Part shown: one piece after another, positions 6,039-12,312 of the stretch
How the letters are laid out: each line of letters starts with the position of its first letter
How positions within the stretch are numbered: position 1 is the first letter of the stretch
Source: Bacteroidales bacterium
GTDB lineage: Bacteria > Bacteroidota > Bacteroidia > Bacteroidales > GCA-2748055
Length of the DNA: 12,312 nt
NCBI GenBank assembly: GCA_023135025.1
Contig: JAGLTY010000026.1
Location: forward strand, 1-12,312
Reading direction: 5' to 3'
Position numbers and translations under genes: made by a program
The notes under the pieces: model-generated
What the model was told of the DNA's origin: nothing
The model's input: the letters and a program-made list of their open reading frames with translations, nothing else
The model's database searches: none

Positions 6039-7563
6039 GTTTCTCGTATATTAATGTGGTAGATATAAGGTTTCCCCTGAATCCGGTGGATTCCTGGTGA
6101 ATGGTAAGTGTTTTCCCATCTTCTGCCATTTTCCACTCCTCGCTGCTCTTCATCTCCCTGGTATTACCTCCCCTGCTGAAGGTTACTGTTGAGCTGATCT
6201 TCAGCGAGCCTGTGGTTTCATCCCAGCTTGCTACTGAAACCCTGGGGGAGTTCCAGAATTGAGATCTCATTTCTACACCCTCCAGGTTGATCTCCTCATC
6301 GCTGACCCGGTCGTCACCCCACTCAACAATATTGTATTTCTTCACAAACAGGATCTCCCCGTCCTGGTTTGCCTTCATACGGTAAGCCACCATGCCAGTG
6401 CCGGCATTTCCCAATTCACTCTTCTCCTCATTGAAAAACCAGTTCCCTGTAAAATCGACAGTATATCTGTTTTCAAGCGGCAATGACGGGAGGTCACATG
6501 CCTTTCGGAAAGGTGCCGTGGCTTTCCAGAAACCGGGATCATCCAGGGTAAGGATCCGGGGATCATCATAGAGCATTTTGTACTGTTTCTTCGATACGTT
6601 ACGTACCATTCCGGCCCAGATCACCCAGAGTGTCCAGTCGGGCTGGGAGTCCAGGATTTCAGGAAACGGAGGATTCCCCACCTCTCCAAACAGCAGCGGT
6701 TTACCCTGCGAAAGGACCTTAAGACTATCATAGTAGTCCTGGTTAAAATCGCTGCCGTACACGTCCAGCGACAGGATATCCAGGTATCCGTTCCCCGGGT
6801 GGAAGTTTGAGAATTTTCGAATGGGAGTGGAGGGACGGTCCACGTTCCACACCCAGATCAGGTTGTTCAGTTGATGATGGTTGGCATACCTGTCGTAGAT
6901 CTGGCGATAGAGGTCAGCCGTACTGTTCTCGCCCACACGTCCGCCCCACCAGAACCAGTCCCCGTTCATTTCGTGGTAGGGGCGCCAGAGTATGGGAACC
7001 CCGGCTTCCTGCAACTGTTTCAGGTAATATGCCACGGAATCGACCTGGGCCTCCCAGCGCTTATAAAGCCGGGTGCCCGGAGTGAGGAGATCTTTAAACT
7101 GTTCATCCAGCAACTGGCCCTGAACACTGGCCAGCGAATCCGGCGGAAACGGTCCTCTTGGCTGAAAGGTGACCGGTTCATCGGCTGTAGGAGGTACCGC
7201 ATGCCAGCATATGGTGATGATGGCACCCTTTTTATGCTGACGGATCGCCTCCTTTACAATATCGGGCCTGGCCAGGTAGGAATCGGTATCACCCTCCCCG
7301 GCAAAACCCATATCGGTACTCCATACCGCCGGGGTCCGGCCGCTGTATTCTGCCGCAAACTGACTGTTCCGGTCCTTTGTGGCGGGATAGTTGTGCTGCC
7401 CGGTTAGCGTATATTTTCCGGAGATGGAGTAGATAAATTCCAGTAGGGCTTTTGCTTCCGGTGAAACATTGGGGGTAACAGGCTCCTGGGCCGATCCCGG
7501 AGAGAAGCTAGCCAGGATAATCATTGATGCCAGTGCAATGGAAAATAGTGTTGTTCTTTTCAT
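6019..7563 (-). CDS. GH26 beta-mannanase-like glycoside hydrolase with C-terminal beta domain
   Basis: Secreted enzyme of 514 residues, likely hydrolysing beta-1,4-mannosidic bonds. The signal peptide ends near Ala25-Gln26 (SPGSAQ). The GH26 (beta/alpha)8 barrel covers about 35-360. The acid/base is Glu198 in WRPYHEMNGDWFWWGG and the nucleophile is Glu294 in LLFGEVGNPP, both in standard GH26 contexts. TGQHNY (54-59) near the barrel start is also typical. After the barrel, residues about 368-514 form an extra beta-rich domain opening with FTGNWFFNEEKSELG. It resembles the lipocalin-like beta-barrel repeats found in some bacterial proteins; this assignment is tentative. Second gene of the operon, 17 bp after the GH2 gene, and overlapping the hydrolase gene behind it. 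Some GH26 members act on beta-1,3-xylan or mixed-linkage glucan, so mannan specificity is likely but not certain. Confidence 0.92.
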   Translation of the reverse strand: MKRTTLFSIALASMIILASFSPGSAQEPVTPNVSPEAKALLEFIYSISGKYTLTGQHNYPATKDRNSQFAAEYSGRTPAVWSTDMGFAGEGDTDSYLARPDIVKEAIRQHKKGAIITICWHAVPPTADEPVTFQPRGPFPPDSLASVQGQLLDEQFKDLLTPGTRLYKRWEAQVDSVAYYLKQLQEAGVPILWRPYHEMNGDWFWWGGRVGENSTADLYRQIYDRYANHHQLNNLIWVWNVDRPSTPIRKFSNFHPGNGYLDILSLDVYGSDFNQDYYDSLKVLSQGKPLLFGEVGNPPFPEILDSQPDWTLWVIWAGMVRNVSKKQYKMLYDDPRILTLDDPGFWKATAPFRKACDLPSLPLENRYTVDFTGNWFFNEEKSELGNAGTGMVAYRMKANQDGEILFVKKYNIVEWGDDRVSDEEINLEGVEMRSQFWNSPRVSVASWDETTGSLKISSTVTFSRGGNTREMKSSEEWKMAEDGKTLTIHQESTGFRGNLISTTLIYEKHGQENE

Positions 7564-7580
7564 GGCGTATTATATTGTAC

Positions 7581-10500
7581 TTATTTCAGATTAAATCCGG
7601 AAATTTCAACGGAAGGTTTCTCACCTCTGCAATCCTCCGCTTTCACACGAATCCTGATGGATTTAGATTCACCGGGCAGCAGGGAGAAAAAGTTGTCGCC
7701 GAAAAAAGCTGGCAGAATACGCTCTCCCGAGGTGGTGCCTGCGACTTTCAACCTGATCATCAGTGCAGGGGTCTCAGTCCCGTTTTCCAGGCTGGTTTCA
7801 AGAATCCATTGATCACCCTCCCGCTTCACAGTAGTGGCTGTAGTAATCTCTATCTGCGGAAGGTCGTTCAGGGCCTGGTAGTTGCCCTCTTCCAATCCGC
7901 GCCAGTAGAAATTATCAGAGAGAAGCCGGTCCCCTTTCATCAGGGTAAGCTTGACAAAATGGGTGGCTGAGAGGCTCTCGGGGAACTCAAGATTGAACAG
8001 CTTCTCTGTGGTATCCTCATTGCTGTCCAGGGTGACCTCTTTCTCCCACTGAACCGAACCATCCATATTGATCAGCTGCGCCTTAGCCATCAGGCCGGTC
8101 AGATGACCGGCGTGCAAATTCACCACCTCAATGGTATCAAATACCGGGTTCCACTGGATATGAAGGGGTTCTGATGCCTTTTTGCATCCAAAGTAGGCTC
8201 CGGTAGGATCAAAGTACCAGTCGTAGGTTTGCCATACCATGGAGGGCCATGCCGAATGACTCATCCAGAGGATCAGTCCTTTGCGGAATTTGCTCCGGCC
8301 TTCGAACATACCACGGTACCCGTTGTAGTTAACCCACTGGGCCACCTCTGTGAACTCCTCTGCACTCTCCACCGGGCCAAAGGCGGTTTCAATGATCTCA
8401 TTGAATGAGGCAGCACCCTGTGCCCCCTCCAGGCAGTAGTCGTGCAGTCCCCATTGACTGTTCTGCGGCCACAGTTTTGATTGCGGCAGGGTCTGCGCCA
8501 GGCTTTCAAAAGTCATCACGTTAGGCATACCTCTTTCACTATGAAGCTTGTGCCTTCCGTACAGCAGGAAGTAATCCTGGACAGGAAGTGCCCTGTAGGG
8601 ACCTCCGCCACTTACCACACCCATGGATGAATTGGAGATGTAGTCCAGACCCGGATGGATCTCCGCTACCAGGGCCCTCAATGCTGTATCAAGCACTTCC
8701 GGGGGATTTCCTTCGTTCCGTCCCACATAGATGGCCATGGAGGGATGGTTCCGGATCCTTTTGATCATATCTTCAGCATTGTCCATAAACATTCCGGGAT
8801 CGTATGGATTGGGTCCGTCCACTGGGTTGGCCAGCCAGAAATCCTGCCAGACCATGATCCCGTGCCGGTCACACGCCTCATAGAATTCATCATCGCCGGT
8901 CTGTCCCACCCAGTTGCGGATCATGGTAAAGTTCATATCTGCATGGTACGCTACTGCGATATCATATTCACGGCCCCTGTAGTTCAGGTTCGATTCCGGG
9001 AATCCCCAGTTTCCACCCCGGCCAATAAACCGTCTGCCGTTGATATAGATGTTCAGGACCCGGTCGACCACTTTAAATGACATCTCGCGGACCCCCGATT
9101 TGAACTCCTTCTTATCTGAAACTGTACCATCGGCCATTTGAAACTTTAGTTCCACGTCATATAGATTCGGACTGCCGTACCCTTTTGGCCACCAGAGTTT
9201 TGGATTCTCTACATGCAGAGATGGGTGGCTCTCCGGGTCCAGTTTAATCACATTTGCCTCATCTGCTTCCAGGGAGATCTCTTTCTCAAATGGGATATCC
9301 CCATACCTGCCTGATAAAGTTCCGCTGACAGCTTCAGACCTGTGGTTCCGAATGGTTACTTCAATGTTGATATCGGCTGAAGTTGTATCGGGAAGAGCAA
9401 GGTCAGTATATACAAAAGGATCTTCCAGGGTGACGGCACCAGCTGAGCTGAGAAATACATCGTTCCATATGCCTATATTCCTTCCCCTGATGGTTGGGAT
9501 CCAGTCCCAGCCAACCGAAGCATGATAGGTAGGATTATCACCGCCCAGAATCCCTCCGTTCTTATCGGGACTGATGGCTGTTTGTTCTTTGATGGTCCCA
9601 ATGTTTTCGTTCTTGATAATGCGAACTGCAATGGCATTTTGCTCACCGGTGATGATGTGATCGGTCACATCAAATTTCCCCCGGGTAAATCCTCCTTCGA
9701 TCCTGCCAATATTGCTTCCATTCACATATACATCTGCTTTCCAGTTGATACCGTCAAAGTTCAGGAACAGGCGTTCTCCTTTGAAATTTGAAGGGATTTC
9801 AAATTCATTGCGATACCAGAAGTCAGAGTTAAAGAAAGATTCGGAAATCATCAGCTGGTTATCACTGTAATTTGGATCGGGCAGGGCGCCGGCGTTCCAG
9901 TAACTGACCAGGGCAGTCCCGGGCACAGTGGCCGTCACCCAGGAATCAGCTTCATAGCCGGTTTTGGAAATGGTTTCACCGGGAGCTTTAATTTCAGACG
10001 ATCGCTGGATTTTCCAGTTACCCGCTGCCAGGTGAATCCTGTTCCCGTTTACAGCAGGACTCTTCTTTGGAACAGGTACCAATCCGCCGGTACCCATTAC
10101 CTCCAGTTCACTTAGAATAATGGGGTTTGGGGAGGATCCATTCATCAGGATACGTACAAAACGACCTTTTGCTTCCGGTTCCAGGGATATTTCGTCCAAT
10201 AACTCTTCATTTCCAGGTAGCTCAGCCAGGTCGTTCCAGCCGGAGCCATCATCAGACACCTGGATGGTTCCCGAAGCCGCTTTCTGTACCCAGTGCAGAT
10301 TGATCTGATCAAATGTAGAAGGTGATCCCAGATCCACATATACCCACTCTTTGGCATTCCCGGCACTCATCCAAGCGCTGTTAAACTGGTGGGAGGGTGC
10401 TATCTCCACTTCCTCTCCTTCACGGAGGAGGTCAAAATCTCCAATGCTCCAGCTAACCGCACTGGGGGCTGCCAGGGCCACCCTGTAAAAACGGTAGGAG

Positions 10501-11255
10501 ACCGGAGTGTTAAATTCGAAGGTTTCCCGGAGCCTTCGCTGTGGTGCTCTTGGACCAAAGTTGAAACCAAAGGAGGGTTGTGGTTCATTGGGATCCCGTG
10601 GCCCCATAAAATCAGCGAAAAAATCGAAAACAGGGGCCGTTGTATCGGCCGGGGGCCTGGGCCTGAACCGGTTCCTTCTTTCCAAACCGGGCAGACCAGT
10701 ACCTTTTGCCTCATTCAGCACATCCCAGCTGGAACCATCCAGGGAACCTGATACTGTATATTTCCAGCCTGCCGGCTTATCTTCACTGTATGTAACACTT
10801 CCATTGATAGCCATGCCGGTGAACTCAGGGATTTGAAAGTTACCGCTCATTCCGGCTTCAACAAAAATCTCACTTCCTTCAACGGATATGGCCGATCCGG
10901 TTACATGATCAAGGACCCATTCCCGTTCATTCTTAGGAACGTCCCCATGCTGTGTTTTCAGTGAGAAATAGGCCGGTACCTCATCTGTGATCAGGCCATC
11001 GGTAATTAACTGGGCTGTAAGGTTGTAGTCCTGACTGCTGGAGTGCCAGGCGGGCCTGAGAAGCGCCAGGTTCCTGTAGTTCTCCTGGTCCGGCTGAAGT
11101 TCAGGTGAAAAATTTTCAGCAGGGTTACCGGGGTATACACCAATACCCCGGGTTAACTCTTTATCAGAAGAGCTGCAGGAGAATATTAAGAAAAACAGTG
11201 GCAGAACAAGGCATACTGATTTCAGGCAATCAGCCGCTTTCAGGGATCGGTACAT
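7581..11255 (-). CDS. GH2 exo-glycosidase lipoprotein (beta-mannosidase / exo-glucosaminidase type) with discoidin-like modules
   Basis: A 1224-residue lipoprotein. The signal ends at Cys27 (LIFSC), and the following SSSDKE becomes acidic, as in Bacteroidota surface-export signals. Residues about 58-280 form a divergent discoidin-like (F5/8 C) module, split by an Arg/Pro/Phe-rich insert at about 190-245. A clearer discoidin module spans about 285-390. The GH2 sugar-binding domain follows (about 408-605, with GERLFLNFDGINW and IPTIRGRNIGIW), then the sandwich domain and the TIM barrel (about 735-1020). Glu848 in YVGRNEGNPP is the likely acid/base. Glu907 in HSERGMPNV is the likely nucleophile, by analogy with SEFG in beta-mannosidases; Glu917 is the alternative. 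Beta-rich domains finish the protein. First gene of the operon with GH26, consistent with beta-mannan breakdown; glucosaminidase or endo-mannosidase activity remains possible. Confidence 0.9.
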   Translation of the reverse strand: MYRSLKAADCLKSVCLVLPLFFLIFSCSSSDKELTRGIGVYPGNPAENFSPELQPDQENYRNLALLRPAWHSSSQDYNLTAQLITDGLITDEVPAYFSLKTQHGDVPKNEREWVLDHVTGSAISVEGSEIFVEAGMSGNFQIPEFTGMAINGSVTYSEDKPAGWKYTVSGSLDGSSWDVLNEAKGTGLPGLERRNRFRPRPPADTTAPVFDFFADFMGPRDPNEPQPSFGFNFGPRAPQRRLRETFEFNTPVSYRFYRVALAAPSAVSWSIGDFDLLREGEEVEIAPSHQFNSAWMSAGNAKEWVYVDLGSPSTFDQINLHWVQKAASGTIQVSDDGSGWNDLAELPGNEELLDEISLEPEAKGRFVRILMNGSSPNPIILSELEVMGTGGLVPVPKKSPAVNGNRIHLAAGNWKIQRSSEIKAPGETISKTGYEADSWVTATVPGTALVSYWNAGALPDPNYSDNQLMISESFFNSDFWYRNEFEIPSNFKGERLFLNFDGINWKADVYVNGSNIGRIEGGFTRGKFDVTDHIITGEQNAIAVRIIKNENIGTIKEQTAISPDKNGGILGGDNPTYHASVGWDWIPTIRGRNIGIWNDVFLSSAGAVTLEDPFVYTDLALPDTTSADINIEVTIRNHRSEAVSGTLSGRYGDIPFEKEISLEADEANVIKLDPESHPSLHVENPKLWWPKGYGSPNLYDVELKFQMADGTVSDKKEFKSGVREMSFKVVDRVLNIYINGRRFIGRGGNWGFPESNLNYRGREYDIAVAYHADMNFTMIRNWVGQTGDDEFYEACDRHGIMVWQDFWLANPVDGPNPYDPGMFMDNAEDMIKRIRNHPSMAIYVGRNEGNPPEVLDTALRALVAEIHPGLDYISNSSMGVVSGGGPYRALPVQDYFLLYGRHKLHSERGMPNVMTFESLAQTLPQSKLWPQNSQWGLHDYCLEGAQGAASFNEIIETAFGPVESAEEFTEVAQWVNYNGYRGMFEGRSKFRKGLILWMSHSAWPSMVWQTYDWYFDPTGAYFGCKKASEPLHIQWNPVFDTIEVVNLHAGHLTGLMAKAQLINMDGSVQWEKEVTLDSNEDTTEKLFNLEFPESLSATHFVKLTLMKGDRLLSDNFYWRGLEEGNYQALNDLPQIEITTATTVKREGDQWILETSLENGTETPALMIRLKVAGTTSGERILPAFFGDNFFSLLPGESKSIRIRVKAEDCRGEKPSVEISGFNLK

Positions 11256-11325
11256 CGTTTAAGTAGTTAGGTTAGTTAGCAACAAATTATGAAAAACTGA
11301 CAGATAAAAAAAAGCATCTGTGCAA
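11256..11325 (-). promoter_or_regulatory. Leader and probable promoter zone of the GH2-GH26-hydrolase operon
   Basis: AT-rich stretch directly upstream of the GH2 start. On the minus strand it contains a run of eight T (11309-11316 region) and a CATAATTTG sequence near 11282-11290 that only loosely resembles the Bacteroidota -7 box. The leader before the ATG is made of short TAACTA/CCTAACTA-like repeats. No TCGATGAAA element is present, so this operon seems not to belong to the regulon suggested for the two flanking genes. Confidence 0.3.
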
Positions 11326-11347
11326 TGAGTCATATAACTATGACTCA
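11326..11347. repeat. Perfect 9-4-9 palindrome upstream of the GH2 operon
   Basis: TGAGTCATA (11326-11334) and TATGACTCA (11339-11347) are exact reverse complements separated by the 4 bases TAAC. The element lies about 70 bp upstream of the GH2 ATG, at the outer edge of the probable promoter zone. It could be a dimeric repressor or activator operator, or a hairpin in a transcript coming from the lipoprotein gene. No T-run follows it immediately on either strand, which argues against a simple terminator. Confidence 0.6.
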
Positions 11348-11372
11348 AAGTAACAGGCAAGGTTTAGCCGGT

Positions 11373-11404
11373 ATAAAAAATAGAGACCGGCTATGGGGAG
11401 CCAG
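11373..11404 (-). terminator. Candidate intrinsic terminator after the unknown lipoprotein gene
   Basis: Read on the minus strand, CTGGCT (11404-11399), a 6-base loop CCCCAT, and AGCCGG (11392-11387) form a 6-bp stem with one G-T wobble. A T-rich tail containing six consecutive T follows. It begins about 50 bp after the lipoprotein stop. The stem is short, so strength is uncertain. The same AGCCGG arm lies within TAGCCGGT (11393-11386), which can instead pair perfectly over 8 bp with ACCGGCTA (11372-11365), giving two mutually exclusive folds. Confidence 0.45.
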
Positions 11405-11454
11405 CCTCTTTCAGGTATATATTATGTGGTTGCAGTCTGAAAATGAAATCCTGC

Positions 11455-12213
11455 TCAACCAGGCGCTACCTGCCTGGCCTTCTTCTCCGGAAGCGGACCG
11501 TTGTACGGCTTCAGTTTCAGAAAGATACCATACTCCTGCTGGTCATCGGTGTAGCCACGGGTAAAAATCTGTTGGATCTCTTCAGAAGTCTTGGGATCAT
11601 TGGCGTATTTCCGGATGAATTTCTGAAGTTCATCGGTTGATGCGGTGAGTACATGCCGATCGTAATCAAGCGAATTAACGGTTTCATGTTTTATCCTGAT
11701 CCGGTTCTGTTCGAACAGCTCATTGAGCCACTCGTCTCCATACCAGTATAGTAAGATGCTGTCTTTATTGCACTGTACCCTGGCGAGGGTATGTACTGGA
11801 ATATGGTGCCAACTTGTGACATCGGAGCTGCTGTGATCCGCATCCGGATCCGGAACAAAATCCACATAAGAGACCCCATTCAGTTGAAATAGTGTCCCAA
11901 TGAGCTCTGCTTTCGCATGTTCATCCTCATAATATACTATATTGTATGTACTATCCATTTTCTCCTCTCCCGGGAATGATTCCGTGTAAGTGACATGATG
12001 GATGCTGTCTGTTTTCTTCTCTCCCCAGATTAATTCCTTAGTTATGTCCGGTTCAATCGTCCAGATACAGGAATCACCGTCGATCCAGGTTCCTACCATG
12101 GCCGGATCAAAGATTTTGTCTTTTTGCTTGAAAAAAGGATGCAATGAACTCACGAGGCATCCGGTCATACTGATCAAAGTCAGCGTAATGATAAAAACTA
12201 TGGAACGTTTCAT
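11455..12213 (-). CDS. Unknown Bacteroidota lipoprotein
   Basis: A 252-residue predicted lipoprotein that I cannot assign to a named family. The signal peptide is short and hydrophobic with lipobox SMTGC (Cys19 lipidated). The mature part starts LVSSLHPFFKQKD and continues FDPAMVGTWIDGDSCIW, a 'GTW' opening reminiscent of small lipocalin-like beta-barrels. The rest is beta-rich and then charged and helical (about 185-225: residues around TASTDELQKFIRKYAND). Two further Cys occur, near residues 49 and 147. It is monocistronic as far as the window shows: a candidate terminator follows, and 199 bp separate it from the GH2 gene. Upstream lies a LytTR-like direct repeat and a plausible -7 box, so it may be controlled by the same signalling system as the kinase at the other end of the window. 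The start at 12213 gives a proper signal sequence. Confidence 0.85.
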   Translation of the reverse strand: MKRSIVFIITLTLISMTGCLVSSLHPFFKQKDKIFDPAMVGTWIDGDSCIWTIEPDITKELIWGEKKTDSIHHVTYTESFPGEEKMDSTYNIVYYEDEHAKAELIGTLFQLNGVSYVDFVPDPDADHSSSDVTSWHHIPVHTLARVQCNKDSILLYWYGDEWLNELFEQNRIRIKHETVNSLDYDRHVLTASTDELQKFIRKYANDPKTSEEIQQIFTRGYTDDQQEYGIFLKLKPYNGPLPEKKARQVAPG

Positions 12214-12244
12214 GATGTTTCAGATTTGATTTCGGTATAAAAGT

Positions 12245-12252
12245 CTAAGATA
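12245..12252 (-). promoter_or_regulatory. Candidate -7 box of the unknown lipoprotein gene
   Basis: On the minus strand TATCTTAG matches the Bacteroidota -7 consensus TAnnTTTG at all but one base. It lies about 32 bp upstream of the ATG and about 20 bp downstream of the proximal half of the direct-repeat operator. That spacing fits activation by a LytTR regulator bound where a -33 element would otherwise be. No TTG sits at the normal -33 distance. Confidence 0.4.
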
Positions 12253-12271
12253 GCCTCTTGTCGAACAACTA

Positions 12272-12305
12272 TTTTCGATGAAACGGACCGGATTTTCGGT
12301 GAAAA
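12272..12305 (-). promoter_or_regulatory. LytTR-like direct-repeat operator upstream of the unknown lipoprotein gene
   Basis: On the plus strand TTTTCGATGAAAC (12272-12284) is followed exactly 21 bp later by TTTTCGGTGAAAA (12293-12305). The first 13 bases are identical to the first half-site at 1097-1109, and the second half-sites share TCGGT at the same spacing. Orientation relative to the leftward gene is the same in both places. The element could also serve a rightward gene beyond the window edge. Confidence 0.55.
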
Positions 12306-12312
12306 GTGAGGT

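Noticed and set aside
6871..7407. A 178-codon open frame on the plus strand inside the GH26 gene
   Set aside because: The minus-strand GH26 reading is continuous with clear catalytic motifs. The plus-strand frame has no recognisable domain.
7564..7580. A separate promoter between the GH2 and GH26 genes
   Set aside because: The gap is 17 bp with no -7 box; co-transcription is simpler.
11301..11320. CAGAT/ATCTG hairpin around the A8/T8 run as a terminator
   Set aside because: The stem is only 5 bp and the T-run is in the loop instead of after the stem.

Overview
The window looks like a chromosomal segment of a carbohydrate-degrading member of the Bacteroidota. The signs are a LytS/YehU-type histidine kinase, a lipoprotein whose mature N-terminus turns acidic a few residues after the lipidated Cys, a DUF1080/Gfo-Idh pair, an anaerobic-sulfatase-maturase-like radical SAM enzyme, A-rich leaders and no clear Shine-Dalgarno sequences. 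This is inferred from gene content; no rRNA or taxonomic marker is present. I saw no tRNA, rRNA, CRISPR array, insertion sequence or integrase, and no SusC/SusD pair.

Layout, left to right. Positions 1-1057 (minus) hold a histidine kinase cut by the left edge. Positions 1169-2671 and 2689-3417 (minus) are a two-gene unit transcribed DUF1080 hydrolase first, then Tat-exported Gfo/Idh/MocA oxidoreductase. Families of this kind are known to act together on glycosides through 3-keto intermediates. Positions 3516-5178 (plus) are a short two-gene island: a lysine-repeat, histone H1-like protein followed 22 bp later by a radical SAM/SPASM enzyme of the anSME type. That enzyme has Ser at one expected [4Fe-4S] cysteine. 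Its stop codon overlaps that of the convergent operon to the right.

Positions 5175-11255 (minus) are a glycan-degradation operon: a 1224-residue GH2 lipoprotein with N-terminal discoidin-like modules, a GH26 beta-mannanase-like enzyme with an extra C-terminal beta domain, and a Tat-exported dienelactone-hydrolase-like protein. Spacing is 17 bp and then a short overlap. GH26 plus a GH2 of the mannosidase/glucosaminidase type suggests a beta-mannan or related substrate. Positions 11455-12213 (minus) encode a small lipoprotein of unknown function.

The most interesting non-coding signal is a pair of closely matching direct-repeat elements. They share a 13-base identical core and a second half-site exactly 21 bp away. 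One lies upstream of the histidine kinase and the other upstream of the unknown lipoprotein, about 11 kb apart and in the same orientation relative to their genes. The geometry is that of LytTR-family operators, so I infer that the kinase's partner regulator (expected just off the left edge) controls both. The other notable signal is the Cys-to-Ser change in the anSME-like protein.
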